From Cellulomonas sp. ACRRI (GTDB taxonomy: Bacteria > Actinomycetota > Actinomycetes > Actinomycetales > Cellulomonadaceae), in contig NZ_JAKRMS010000002.1 in assembly GCF_022346185.1 (NCBI RefSeq), positions 1 to 64,000 of the forward strand: a stretch of DNA of 64,000 nt, written 5' to 3'. The position numbers and the translations under genes are program-made. Positions within the stretch are counted from its first letter, which is position 1. The number at the start of each line of letters is the position of its first letter. Below the pieces are notes generated by a model. It was not told where the DNA came from. It saw only the letters and a list, made by a program, of their open reading frames with translations, and did no database searches. Shown here piece by piece: positions 35,385-43,752 of the stretch.

Positions 35385-35734
35385 GGCGTGGCGAGATCTG
35401 GACCGTCGACTTCAATCCGGTGGTGGGCGCCGAGGCGGACAAGCGCACCCGGCCGGCGGTCATCGTCTCGGGCGACGGCCGCAACAAGGCGTCCGAGCGC
35501 ACCGGGCGCGGGGTGGTCACCGTCGTGCCGCTGACGTCGAACACCGCGCGGGTCCTGGCGTTCCAGGTGCTCGTCCCGGCCGAGCGGCGCAACGGGCTCG
35601 GCTCCGACTCCAAGGCGCAGGCCGAGCAGATCCGTGCGGTGGACGTGTCGCGGTTCGGCGAGCGGCTCGGGGCACTGTCCCCGGAGCAGGTCGCCGCCCT
35701 GGACGAGGCGCTGCTGGTCCACCTCGCGCTGTAG
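35381..35734 (+). CDS. mazF: MazF/PemK-family endoribonuclease toxin
   Basis: A 117-residue toxin. It opens MRRGEIWTVDFNPVVGAEADKRTRPAVIVS, the standard MazF strand-loop with the catalytic Arg region. It continues VVTVVPLTSNTARVLAFQVLVPA, the beta-barrel core, and AEQIRAVDVSRF, the conserved C-terminal segment. MazF cleaves single-stranded RNA at short sequences. The target motif cannot be predicted here. Confidence 0.93.
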   Translation: MRRGEIWTVDFNPVVGAEADKRTRPAVIVSGDGRNKASERTGRGVVTVVPLTSNTARVLAFQVLVPAERRNGLGSDSKAQAEQIRAVDVSRFGERLGALSPEQVAALDEALLVHLAL

Positions 35735-35775
35735 CCCCCTCCCGCCCGCGCTGATAGGAGGCGTACGGTCCGGGG

Positions 35776-36594
35776 ATGACGACGCCGAAGGTGCCCAAGG
35801 ACGTGTACGAGGCCGAGCTGTTCCGCCTGCAGTCCGAGCTCGTGACCCTGCAGGAGTGGGTGCGTGCGACCGGCGCCCGGGTCGCCGTGGTCTTCGAGGG
35901 CCGGGACGCGGCCGGCAAGGGCGGCACGATCAAGCGGATCTCCGAGTACCTCAGCCCGCGCGTCGCGCGGATCGCCGCGCTGCCGGCGCCCACCGAGCGC
36001 GAGCGCACCGAGTGGTACTTCCAGCGGTACGCCGCGCACCTGCCCGCGGGCGGGGAGATCGTGCTCTTCGACCGGTCCTGGTACAACCGCGCGGGCGTCG
36101 AGAAGGTCATGGGGTTCTGCACCGCCGAGGACCACGCGCGGTTCCTGCACCAGGCCCCCGTCTTCGAGCGCATGCTCATCGACGACGGCGTCCTGCTGCG
36201 CAAGTACTGGTTCTCGGTGTCCGACAAGGAGCAGCTGCGGCGGTTCCGGTCGCGGCTCGCCGACCCGGTGCGGCGGTGGAAGCTGAGCCCCATGGACCTG
36301 GAGTCGATCGCGCGCTGGGAGGACTACTCGCGCGCGAAGGACGAGATGTTCGCGCACACCGACACCCCCGACAGCCCGTGGTACGTCGTGGAGTCCGACA
36401 TCAAGCGGAACGCGCGGCTGAACATGATCGCGCACCTGCTGTCGACCATCCCCTACCGCGAGGTGAAGCACCCGAAGGTGAAGCTGCCGAAGCGGCCGCC
36501 CGCCGACGACTACGAGCGGCCGCCGCGCGAGATGTTCACCCAGGTCCCGGACCACGCGGCGCGGCTGGCGGGCGACCCCGAGGCGGACGCCTGA
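35776..36594 (+). CDS. Polyphosphate kinase 2 family protein
   Basis: A 272-residue PPK2. Walker A is GRDAAGKGGTIKRI, the lid region is PTERERTEWYFQRYAAHLPA and Walker B is IVLFDRSWYNRAGVEKVMGFC. KYWFSVSDKEQLRRF and KLSPMDLES complete the family pattern. It transfers phosphate between polyphosphate and nucleotides; the single-domain form usually favours nucleotide phosphorylation from polyphosphate. TACGGT lies six bases before the ATG (leaderless). Confidence 0.95.
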   Translation: MTTPKVPKDVYEAELFRLQSELVTLQEWVRATGARVAVVFEGRDAAGKGGTIKRISEYLSPRVARIAALPAPTERERTEWYFQRYAAHLPAGGEIVLFDRSWYNRAGVEKVMGFCTAEDHARFLHQAPVFERMLIDDGVLLRKYWFSVSDKEQLRRFRSRLADPVRRWKLSPMDLESIARWEDYSRAKDEMFAHTDTPDSPWYVVESDIKRNARLNMIAHLLSTIPYREVKHPKVKLPKRPPADDYERPPREMFTQVPDHAARLAGDPEADA

Positions 36595-36631
36595 CCCCAG
36601 GGCGGGCGGCTCCGGGGTACTGTCCCGGGCG

Positions 36632-37132
36632 ATGACCACGACTCCCGCGGCCCCGCCCGTGATCGCCCCCGACGACCCGCGCTCCCCCGACGTGCGCGCG
36701 CTGCTGACCCGGCACCTGGAGCTCATGCACGCGCAGAGCGACCCGGAGGACGTGCACGCCCTCGACGTGGCCGCGCTCACCGCCCCGCACATCACGTTCG
36801 TCAGCGCCCGCGAGGGCGAGGCCGGCGCCCTGCTCGGGGTCGGTGCGCTCGCCGAGATCGAGCCGGGGCACGGCGAGATCAAGTCCATGCACACCGCCGA
36901 GGCGGCCCGGAGGCGCGGGGTCGCCGGCGCGCTGCTCGCGCACCTGGTGGGGCTCGCGGTCGACCGGGGGTACGCCCGGGTCAGCCTGGAGACCGGCAGC
37001 GACGAGCACTTCGCGGCGGCGCGGGCGCTGTACGCGCGGGCGGGGTTCGTCGAGTGCCCGCCGTTCGGGGCCTACGCGCCGAGCGCGGCCTCCACCTTCA
37101 TGACACGGGACCTGCCCGGCCGAGGGCACTGA
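36632..37132 (+). CDS. GNAT-family N-acetyltransferase
   Basis: A 166-residue acetyltransferase. The acetyl-CoA loop is AARRRGVAGALLAHLV, followed by YARVSLETGSDEHFAAARALYARAGF, the standard GNAT motif B with an AALYxRxGF-like end. IKSMHTAEAARRRG suggests the group with a conserved histidine before the CoA loop. The substrate is unknown. TACTGT lies eight bases before the ATG. Confidence 0.9.
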   Translation: MTTTPAAPPVIAPDDPRSPDVRALLTRHLELMHAQSDPEDVHALDVAALTAPHITFVSAREGEAGALLGVGALAEIEPGHGEIKSMHTAEAARRRGVAGALLAHLVGLAVDRGYARVSLETGSDEHFAAARALYARAGFVECPPFGAYAPSAASTFMTRDLPGRGH

Positions 37133-37216
37133 ATCGCCCGGCCCTGAGTGGCGGCGAACCCCGCCGCCACCTACCGTCGAGGCGGCCCCGACCCGTCATC
37201 GACCATGGAGGACACC

Positions 37217-37690
37217 GTGGTGCACCCCGCCGACGAGGCAGCCGCACGGCCCCAGGAGGACGCCGGCATCGTCTCGTCCCGCCCGCCGGAGCGGTTCCGG
37301 CCCGTCCGCTCGTGGAGCCTCGACTCGGTGACCGACCTCTCCCGCGTGCGCAACGAGCTGCTGGCGGAGATCACCGCGCCGCACGCGGCCCCGCAGGACG
37401 CCCTCGGCCGGGTGCCCGAGAACATGGTCCTCGTCGCGTCCGAGCTCGCCACCAACGCGCTCCAGCACGGGCTGCCGCCCACGGTGCTGTCGCTGCTGGT
37501 GGACGCGGACGACTACCTGCTGGACGTCTGCGACACCGACCTGGAGACCACGCCGGTGATCGCCGGCGTGCGCCCCTCCGGCGCGGGGGGCTTCGGGCTG
37601 CTGATCGCGCACCGGCTGTCGCAGGAGGTCGGCTGGTACACCACCGACTCGACCAAGCACGTCTGGGCGGTCTTCCCCGCCCAGCGCTGA
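37217..37690 (+). CDS. ATP-binding protein of the anti-sigma (RsbW/SpoIIAB-like) HATPase family
   Basis: About 157 residues. The GHKL N box is VASELATNALQHG, a degenerate G1 region follows in VCDTDLETTPVI, and the G2 loop is GGFGLLIAHRLS. This matches the HATPase_c_2 group of anti-sigma and serine-kinase regulators. No sigma or anti-anti-sigma partner is adjacent. GTG 37217 is chosen because GGAGG (37207-37211) lies five bases upstream; ATG 37205 and GTG 37148 are in frame. A TACCGT -10 lies at 37172-37177. Confidence 0.78.
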   Translation: MVHPADEAAARPQEDAGIVSSRPPERFRPVRSWSLDSVTDLSRVRNELLAEITAPHAAPQDALGRVPENMVLVASELATNALQHGLPPTVLSLLVDADDYLLDVCDTDLETTPVIAGVRPSGAGGFGLLIAHRLSQEVGWYTTDSTKHVWAVFPAQR

Positions 37691-37700
37691 CGCCCGCGGG

Positions 37701-37775
37701 CGCACCGAGATCGGTGGTTCGCGCCGAGATCGGTGCGTGGGGCCACCGATCTCGAGCGAGTGCGCCGATCGCGGC
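37701..37775. repeat. Nested palindromic intergenic repeat, GAGATCGG variant
   Basis: Two forward units (CACCGAGATCGGTG from 37703 and CGCCGAGATCGGTG from 37722) are followed by inverted CACCGATCTCG (37744-37754) and a decayed fourth arm, GCGCCGATCGCGGCG, near 37762-37776. The inner arms pair perfectly. The layout equals the GAGATAGG elements, but the core word is changed. It lies between the convergent ATPase and ABC-F genes. Confidence 0.7.
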
Positions 37776-37791
37776 GGTCCGCGCCCGGCAC

Positions 37792-39438
37792 TCAGTCCGC
37801 GGTGACCTCCGCGACCCGGCCGTCCTCGACGTGCCACCTCCGGGTCAGCCGCACGCTGTCGAGCATCCGGCGGTCGTGGGTCACGAGCAGGACGGTGCCG
37901 TCGAACGACTCCAGCGCCTGCTCCAGCTGCTCGATCGCGGGCAGGTCGAGGTGGTTGGTCGGTTCGTCGAGGACCAGCAGGTTCACCCCGCGCGCCTGGA
38001 GCAGCGCGAGGGCGGCGCGGGTCCGCTCGCCGGGCGACAGCGACGACGCGGCGCGGTTCACGTGCTGGCCGCCCAGGCCGAACTTGGCGAGCAGCGTCCG
38101 CACGTCGGCCGTCGTCCAGTCCGGCACCTCGCGGGAGAACGCGTCGGCGAGCGGGGCGTCACCCTCGAAGGCGGCGCGCGCCTGGTCGACCTCGCCGACC
38201 AGCACGCCCGAGCCGCGGTCCACCCGGCCCTCGTCGGGCGCGAGCCGGCCGAGCAGCAGCGCGAGCAGCGTCGTCTTGCCGGCGCCGTTCGGGCCGGTGA
38301 CGGCCACCCGGTCCTGCCAGTCGAGCTGCAGGTCGACCGGGCCGAGCGTGAAGCCGCCGCGGCGGACGACCGCCGCCCGGGCGGCGGCGACGACGGCGCC
38401 GGACCGCGGCGCGGCGGCGATGCTCATCTGCAGCTGCCACTCCTTGCGCGGCTCGGCCACCACGTCCAGCCGCTCCATCATCCGCTCGGTCTGCCGGGCC
38501 TTCGCCGCCTGCTTCTCGGAGGCGTCGGCGCGGAACTTCCGGCCGATCTTGTCGTTGTCGGAGGCCTTGCGGCGGGCGTTCTTCACGCCCTTGTCCATCC
38601 ACGCGCGCTGCATCCGGGCGCGGGCGGCGAGCGCGTCGCGGCGCGCGGCGTAGTCCTCGTACGCCTCCCGGGCCTGGCGGCGCGCCGTCGACCGCTCCTC
38701 GAGGTAGGCGTCGTACGACCCGCCGTACACGGCGACCCGCTGCAGGCTGCGGTCGATCTCCACCACCGAGGTGACCGTGCGGCTGAGGAACTCGCGGTCG
38801 TGGCTGACGACCACCACCGGGGCGGTCGACCGCTCGACGAAGTCCTCCAGCAGCGCCAGCCCCTCCAGGTCGAGGTCGTTGGTCGGCTCGTCCAGCAGGT
38901 AGAGGTCGTACCGGGACAGCAGCAGCGCCGCCAGCCCGACCCGCGCCGCCTGGCCGCCGGACAGCGCGGTCATCGGCAGCCCGGGGTCGACGTCGAGGCC
39001 GAGGTCCGCCAGCACCGAGCCGGTCCGGGCCTCGAGGTCGGCGCCGCCGAGGCCCATCCAGCGCTCCAGCGCCTCGGCGAACTCGTCGTCCGCGCCGGGC
39101 TCGCCCGCGCCCAGGCGCTCCGCGGCGGCGTCCATCGCGGCCTGCGCGGGGCCGACGCCCGTGCGCCGCTCCAGGTGGGCGCGCACCGACTCGTCCGGCC
39201 GGCGCTCGATCTCCTGGGCGAGGTGGCCGAGCTGCGCGGTCGGCGGGGACACCGAGACGGAGCCGTCGTCGGGCGCCCGCGTCCCGGCCAGGATCCGCAG
39301 CAGGGTCGACTTCCCGGCGCCGTTGGGGCCGACCAGCCCCACGACGTCGCCCGGGGCGACCACCAGGTCGACGCCGGAGAACAGCTCGCGGTCGCCGAAC
39401 GCGGCCCCCACACCCTTGGCCTGCACGGTCGCGCTCAT
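37792..39438 (-). CDS. ABC-F family ATPase (ribosome-associated)
   Basis: A 548-residue soluble protein with two ATP-binding cassettes and no membrane domain. Cassette 1 has Walker A at 37-45, signature LSGGQ at 159-163 and Walker B YLLDEPTNDLDLEG. A charged, helical linker of about 80 residues (roughly 245-325) follows. Cassette 2 has Walker A at 382-390 and a deviating signature LSPGERTRAAL. ABC-F proteins act on the ribosome in translation factor or antibiotic-protection roles; which applies here is open. GACAAT lies six bases before the ATG, suggesting a leaderless mRNA. Confidence 0.93.
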   Translation of the reverse strand: MSATVQAKGVGAAFGDRELFSGVDLVVAPGDVVGLVGPNGAGKSTLLRILAGTRAPDDGSVSVSPPTAQLGHLAQEIERRPDESVRAHLERRTGVGPAQAAMDAAAERLGAGEPGADDEFAEALERWMGLGGADLEARTGSVLADLGLDVDPGLPMTALSGGQAARVGLAALLLSRYDLYLLDEPTNDLDLEGLALLEDFVERSTAPVVVVSHDREFLSRTVTSVVEIDRSLQRVAVYGGSYDAYLEERSTARRQAREAYEDYAARRDALAARARMQRAWMDKGVKNARRKASDNDKIGRKFRADASEKQAAKARQTERMMERLDVVAEPRKEWQLQMSIAAAPRSGAVVAAARAAVVRRGGFTLGPVDLQLDWQDRVAVTGPNGAGKTTLLALLLGRLAPDEGRVDRGSGVLVGEVDQARAAFEGDAPLADAFSREVPDWTTADVRTLLAKFGLGGQHVNRAASSLSPGERTRAALALLQARGVNLLVLDEPTNHLDLPAIEQLEQALESFDGTVLLVTHDRRMLDSVRLTRRWHVEDGRVAEVTAD

Positions 39439-39513
39439 GGGTCCATTGTCGCCGGGCGGAGCCGGGTGCTCACGCGCATGCCGCGCGCCGACAACCCGGG
39501 TGGAGACCGGGCG

Positions 39514-39867
39514 TCAGCGCTCCGCGGGCGTGCGCTCCGCGGGCGTCCGGTCCGCCGGCGCCTCCAGGCGGCCCGTCCGGTGCAGCCAGCGCTCCGCGAG
39601 CAGGGTGAACATCGGCGGGACCGACGCCGCGAGCGCCAGCAGCGTCGGCCACCAGCCCCAGCGCAGCCGCACCCCCGCGACGACCGTGAGCGCGGCGTAC
39701 GCCAGGAACACGAGACCGTGCGCCTGCCCGAACACCTGGACGCCGACCTCGGTGGTCTTCGTGACGTACTTGAGGAACATGCCGACGAGCAGCCCGGCCC
39801 ACGTCGCGGCCTCGAGGAACGCGGCGATCCGGAACGCCTGGGCGTCCGGGTTGGTCACTCGCTTCAT
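39514..39867 (-). CDS. DUF3817 family membrane protein
   Basis: A 117-residue protein with three hydrophobic segments. FRIAAFLEAATWAGLLVGMFLKY and GQAHGLVFLAYAALT are the DUF3817 core. The tail carries the duplicated hexapeptide RTPAER. The function is unknown. AGGAGC lies about eight bases before the ATG. Confidence 0.88.
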   Translation of the reverse strand: MKRVTNPDAQAFRIAAFLEAATWAGLLVGMFLKYVTKTTEVGVQVFGQAHGLVFLAYAALTVVAGVRLRWGWWPTLLALAASVPPMFTLLAERWLHRTGRLEAPADRTPAERTPAER

Positions 39868-39937
39868 GCGGCGGTGCTCCTGCGATCGGCGGCACGGGAC
39901 CGCACGACGGTAACCCGGCGCGCGCCCTGCGGCCCCG

Positions 39938-40900
39938 TCACGGCGCCCCGGACCCGGTTCCCGCCGCGGGCCGCCGGGTCTCCGGCTCCAGCGGCAGCCG
40001 CCGCACGCTCGCGAACCGCCGCGGCGCGCCGTCGACCGGGTCGACGAACGCGATCTCGGCCGCGAGCAGCTGGAGCGGGGTGCTGAAGTCGTCGACCGGG
40101 ACGTCCCGCACCACCGGGTACAGCGGGTCGCCGACGATCGGGATGCCCAGTCCGAGCAGGTGCAGCCGGAGCTGGTGCGTCTGCCCGGTGCGCGGGCTCA
40201 GCCGGTAGACCCCGAGCCCGTCCGCGGTCGTCCGCTCCAGCTCGACCCGCGTCTCGGCGTTCACCGGCGCCCCCGGCACCACCTCGGCCTGCCACACGCC
40301 GCGCTCCTTGCGGATGTGGTTCCGCACGTCCACGGGCAGGTCCAGGTCGGCGCGCACCGGCGCGAGCGCCCGGTACGTCTTGCGCACCTCCCGGCGCTCG
40401 AACACGGTCTGGTACGCCCCCCGCCAGCGCTGCTCGGTCGCGAGCATGAGCAGCCCGGACGTCACCCGGTCCAGCCGGTGCAGGGGGGACAGCTCCGGCA
40501 GCCCGAGCTCCGCGCGCAGCCGGACGACCACGCTCTGCAGGACGTGCCGGCCCCGCGGGATCGACGACAGGAACGGCGGCTTGTCCACGACGACCAGCCG
40601 CTCGTCGCGGTGCACGACGTGGATCGCGCCGGGGACCTCCGGCTCGTCGCGCAGGTCCCGGTGGAACCAGACGAACCGGTGCGGGCCGTACGGGTCGTCC
40701 CCGCGCACGGGCCGGCCGTCCTCGCCGACGAACCGCCCGTCCGCCAGCATCGCCGGCACGTCGACCTGCTCGGGCAGCCGGTCGCGCAGCCAGCCGCCCA
40801 TCGTCGTCCACGGCACCGGGCGCGCGCGGTCCCGGTCGGGGGTGCGCAGCCACGCGGCGGACAGGCCGTGGCGCGGCGGCAGCGGGGAGCGCGGGGGCAC
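39938..40900 (-). CDS. RluA-family RNA pseudouridine synthase
   Basis: A 320-residue pseudouridine synthase. The catalytic motif LSPLHRLDRVTSGLLMLA holds the active Asp. VVVDKPPFLSSIPRG precedes it and RTGQTHQLRLHLLGLGIPIVGDPLYP follows; all are RluA signatures. The N-terminal 80 residues are not an S4 domain. The target uridine in rRNA or tRNA is unknown. TACGAT lies six bases before the GTG start (leaderless). Confidence 0.92.
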   Translation of the reverse strand: MPPRSPLPPRHGLSAAWLRTPDRDRARPVPWTTMGGWLRDRLPEQVDVPAMLADGRFVGEDGRPVRGDDPYGPHRFVWFHRDLRDEPEVPGAIHVVHRDERLVVVDKPPFLSSIPRGRHVLQSVVVRLRAELGLPELSPLHRLDRVTSGLLMLATEQRWRGAYQTVFERREVRKTYRALAPVRADLDLPVDVRNHIRKERGVWQAEVVPGAPVNAETRVELERTTADGLGVYRLSPRTGQTHQLRLHLLGLGIPIVGDPLYPVVRDVPVDDFSTPLQLLAAEIAFVDPVDGAPRRFASVRRLPLEPETRRPAAGTGSGAP

Positions 40901-40925
40901 CGGGTGATCGTACGAGCGCCGCCGG

Positions 40926-41486
40926 TCACTCCAGCCCGTCGACGAAGGTCCGCACCCGCTCCCGCACGATCTCCGCGCACGCGGCGTCGTGGTCGGGGTG
41001 GCCCACCTCGGCGAACAGGTGCCCGGCGCACGGGTAGACGAACAGCTCGCCGCCGAACCCGACCAGCTCGTCCTCCGCCTCGGGTTCCCGCCACGGGTCG
41101 CCCTCGGCCACGTGCGCCTGCGCCGGGACCGCGTCGGGCCAGGTCGCGCCCCACCACGACGGCGCCACGGCGCCGTACAGGAAGAACGCGCCCCGCGCGC
41201 CGGGCCGGGTCAGCGCCTGCTCGGCCGCGCGGGCGGCGCCGAACGACATCCCCCCGTAGACCAGCTCGGCGGGGAGCCCGGCCACGGCCTCGGCGGCGCG
41301 GCGGGCGAACACGTCCTCGCCGACCTGCTCGGCGAACGCGACGCCCTCGGCCACGTCGGCGAACGTCCGGCCCTCGAACAGGTCCGGCGTGTGGACCGTG
41401 TGCCCGCGCTCGCGGAGCAGGTCGGCGAACGCGCGGACCCCCGGGGTCAGACCGCCGGAGTGGTGGAACAGGACGACCTCGGCCAT
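40926..41486 (-). CDS. Dienelactone hydrolase family protein
   Basis: A 186-residue alpha/beta hydrolase. The nucleophile elbow is GGMSFGAARA with Ser81, where classical dienelactone hydrolases have Cys. The acid is probably in EGDPW and the base in CAGHLFAE. VVLFHHSGGLTPGVRAFADLLRERGHTVHTPDLFEG is the family N-terminus. The substrate is unknown. TAGCCT lies six bases before the ATG. Confidence 0.86.
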   Translation of the reverse strand: MAEVVLFHHSGGLTPGVRAFADLLRERGHTVHTPDLFEGRTFADVAEGVAFAEQVGEDVFARRAAEAVAGLPAELVYGGMSFGAARAAEQALTRPGARGAFFLYGAVAPSWWGATWPDAVPAQAHVAEGDPWREPEAEDELVGFGGELFVYPCAGHLFAEVGHPDHDAACAEIVRERVRTFVDGLE

Positions 41487-41536
41487 GCGGCGAGGCTACG
41501 CGCGGGCCCGCACCTGCCGACAGGGTGCGCGGCGTG

Positions 41537-42103
41537 TCACGGCACGACCCGCCGGGCCCGCCAGCCGGCCCCGGCCCGCTCCGCCACCACCCGGTCGTGC
41601 GGCTCCGACGACAGGTCGAGCCGGTCGACCCGGTCCACGACGACCTCGACCCAGGCGAACCGGGCGGACCAGACCGCCTCGTCGTCGTCCCGGGCCGGGG
41701 TCGCGTCCCCGTCGACCGGGGTGCCCGGGACGCCCACCGTGGCGTAGCCGCGGCGGCTGCGCGCGCCGAGACCCTCCCACCGCCGCCGGAGCTCGGCGGG
41801 GTCGTCCACGACGGCCGCGCGGCCCTCGAGCCGCACCTGCACCTGCGCGTCGTCGTCCCACACCACGAGGGAGACGCGCGGGTCGGCCCGGATCTCGCGC
41901 ACCTTGGCGGAGCGGGCGTCGGTCGCGAGCCCGAGCGCGGCGCGACCGGGCTCCCAGGACCGCAGGATCACCGAGCGGGACCGCGGCGCGCCGTCGGCGG
42001 ACACCGTCGCCAGGGACGCCAGCGTGAACGGCGTGCGCCGGGTCGTCGCGGCCGCGAGGGCGTCCCAGACGGGGGCGAGGGCGGCGTCGGCGGTCGTGGT
42101 CAC
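41537..42103 (-). CDS. Pyridoxamine 5'-phosphate oxidase family flavoprotein
   Basis: A 188-residue split-barrel FMN protein. ASLATVSADGAPRSRSVILRSWEPGRAALGLATDARSAKVREI is the FMN-binding strand-turn region, as in PNPOx-like and Alr4036-type proteins. It lacks the C-terminal dimer region of true PdxH. FMN- or F420-dependent redox use is possible. AGGAG lies five bases before the GTG; the FGGY kinase gene ends 31 bases upstream, so they may be cotranscribed. Confidence 0.84.
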   Translation of the reverse strand: MTTTADAALAPVWDALAAATTRRTPFTLASLATVSADGAPRSRSVILRSWEPGRAALGLATDARSAKVREIRADPRVSLVVWDDDAQVQVRLEGRAAVVDDPAELRRRWEGLGARSRRGYATVGVPGTPVDGDATPARDDDEAVWSARFAWVEVVVDRVDRLDLSSEPHDRVVAERAGAGWRARRVVP

Positions 42104-42134
42104 GGGGGCTCCTCGGATCGGGGGCGGGCCCGGG

Positions 42135-43619
42135 TCAGGCGTCGCGCACCAGGGCGTCGTAGGCCGCGGAGAACCGCGCCGCGCGCTCGGCGTAGTACCC
42201 GGCGTGCTCGGCGCGCGGCTCGTACGTGGCCCCGGTGGCCCGCGGCGCCCTGGCCGCGTCCGGCGCCAGGACGCCCAGCGCGAGCAGGGCCGTGCCGCGC
42301 TGCGTCGCCCGCTTGCGCGTCACGTGCGTGACCGGGCGTCCCAGCACGTCCGCCAGCACCTGCAGCCACTCCGGCCGGTCGCCGCTGACCCGGCCGGACG
42401 CCGCGACCTCGAGCACGTCCGGGGCGGCGGGGTGCAGCTCGTCGGCGACCCGCGCATAGGTGAGCGCGACGCCCTCGACGATCGCGCGGTACAGCACGTC
42501 GGGCGTCGTGGCGGCCGAGACGCCCGTGAACGCGGCGCGCGCCCCGCCGGCCCATCCCGGCGCCCGCTCCCCCGTCAGGTACGGCAGCACGAGCGGCGTC
42601 CCGTCGGACGGCGACGCGGCGAGGACCGGCCCGAGGTCGTCGCCCAGGCGCAGGGTGGCCTGCGCCCAGCTCACCGCGCGGCCGACGTCGTTGATCGCGC
42701 CGCCGAGCAGGGTCCGGCCCGCCTCGACGCGGTAGTTCCACAGGCCGAAGGGCAGCGGGTCGGCCGGCCCGTCGACGAGGACGCGCAGCGCGCCGGAGGT
42801 CGCCGTCGACGCCGTCATGACCGTCGCGTCGGTGGCCCCGGAGCCGACGTTGCTGGCGTACCCGTCCGTGACCACGGGGAACCAGGTGGCGCGGGCGAGG
42901 GCGGGCCACCGGGACGGGGCGGCGGGTGCCGCGGGCTCCCGCGTGTCCCGCGGCGGGGAGAACCGGCCGGGGTCCGTGCCGACGGCGGCGAGCAGCTCGG
43001 GGTCGAGCGCGCCCGTGCGCCGGTCGAGCAGTCCGGTCCAGGCGACGGTCGACGTCCCGGCCAACGGCTCCCCGACCAGGCGCGCGAGCACGTACTCGCC
43101 GAGCGACCACCACGCGGCCGCGGTGGCGACGACCCGCGGCTGGGCCTCCGCGAGCCAGCGCAGCCGGGGCGCGTGGTAGCTGGTGTGGATCCGGGTGCCC
43201 GTGCGCTGCTGCACGGCGTGCTCGTCGAGCTCCTCCCGCAGCGCCGCGACCGCGGCGGCGCTGCGGGAGTCGGCGTAGGTGAGGCAGGGGGTGAGGGGCC
43301 GGCCGGCCGCGTCCACCGCGATCAGCGAGGCCGCGAACGTGTCCAGCGCGACGCCGGCGACGCGCGTCCCGAGCCGCGGGTCGCCGGCCACCGCGTCGAG
43401 GACCTGCCCCACCTCGGCGGCGACCTGGTCGGGGTCGATGACGGACGTGCCGTCCGGCGCGACCGTGAACGCGTGCGGGACCTTGTGCTGCAGGCCGTGC
43501 ACCGGCCGGCCCGCGGCGTCGTGCACGCCGCCCCGGGTCGCCGTGGACCCGATGTCGAGCGCCACCACCAGCGGGTCGAGGGCGTCGGCCAGGGCGACGT
43601 CGTCAGCGGTCCGGGTCAT
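42135..43619 (-). CDS. FGGY-family carbohydrate kinase
   Basis: A 494-residue sugar kinase of the actin-like ATPase fold. The phosphate-1 loop is VVALDIGSTATRGGVHD. ALDTFAASLIAVD and DGYASNVGSGATD are substrate and phosphate-2 regions, and the C-terminal ASGRVSGDRPEWLQVLADVLGRPV is the adenosine motif. It aligns with gluconokinase- and xylulokinase-like members, and specificity cannot be settled by eye. TAGGGT stands about 40 bases upstream. Confidence 0.9.
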   Translation of the reverse strand: MTRTADDVALADALDPLVVALDIGSTATRGGVHDAAGRPVHGLQHKVPHAFTVAPDGTSVIDPDQVAAEVGQVLDAVAGDPRLGTRVAGVALDTFAASLIAVDAAGRPLTPCLTYADSRSAAAVAALREELDEHAVQQRTGTRIHTSYHAPRLRWLAEAQPRVVATAAAWWSLGEYVLARLVGEPLAGTSTVAWTGLLDRRTGALDPELLAAVGTDPGRFSPPRDTREPAAPAAPSRWPALARATWFPVVTDGYASNVGSGATDATVMTASTATSGALRVLVDGPADPLPFGLWNYRVEAGRTLLGGAINDVGRAVSWAQATLRLGDDLGPVLAASPSDGTPLVLPYLTGERAPGWAGGARAAFTGVSAATTPDVLYRAIVEGVALTYARVADELHPAAPDVLEVAASGRVSGDRPEWLQVLADVLGRPVTHVTRKRATQRGTALLALGVLAPDAARAPRATGATYEPRAEHAGYYAERAARFSAAYDALVRDA

Positions 43620-43752
43620 CGGTGCGTCCTCGTCGTCGGGGGCGGGTCGCGACCGACCCTAGCCACGGCGCGCGCACCCCGCCCCGCGAGCGACGACCTC
43701 GCCCGGTCCCGCCCGCCTCGCCGTGTCGGGGGCCGCTCGTACGCTGCACGGC

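Noticed and set aside
42135-43619. Assigning the FGGY kinase as the gluconokinase of the gluconate pathway
   Set aside because: A complete gntK-gntP pair with its own regulator exists at 27.9-30.8 kb, and the FGGY specificity residues cannot be judged by eye.
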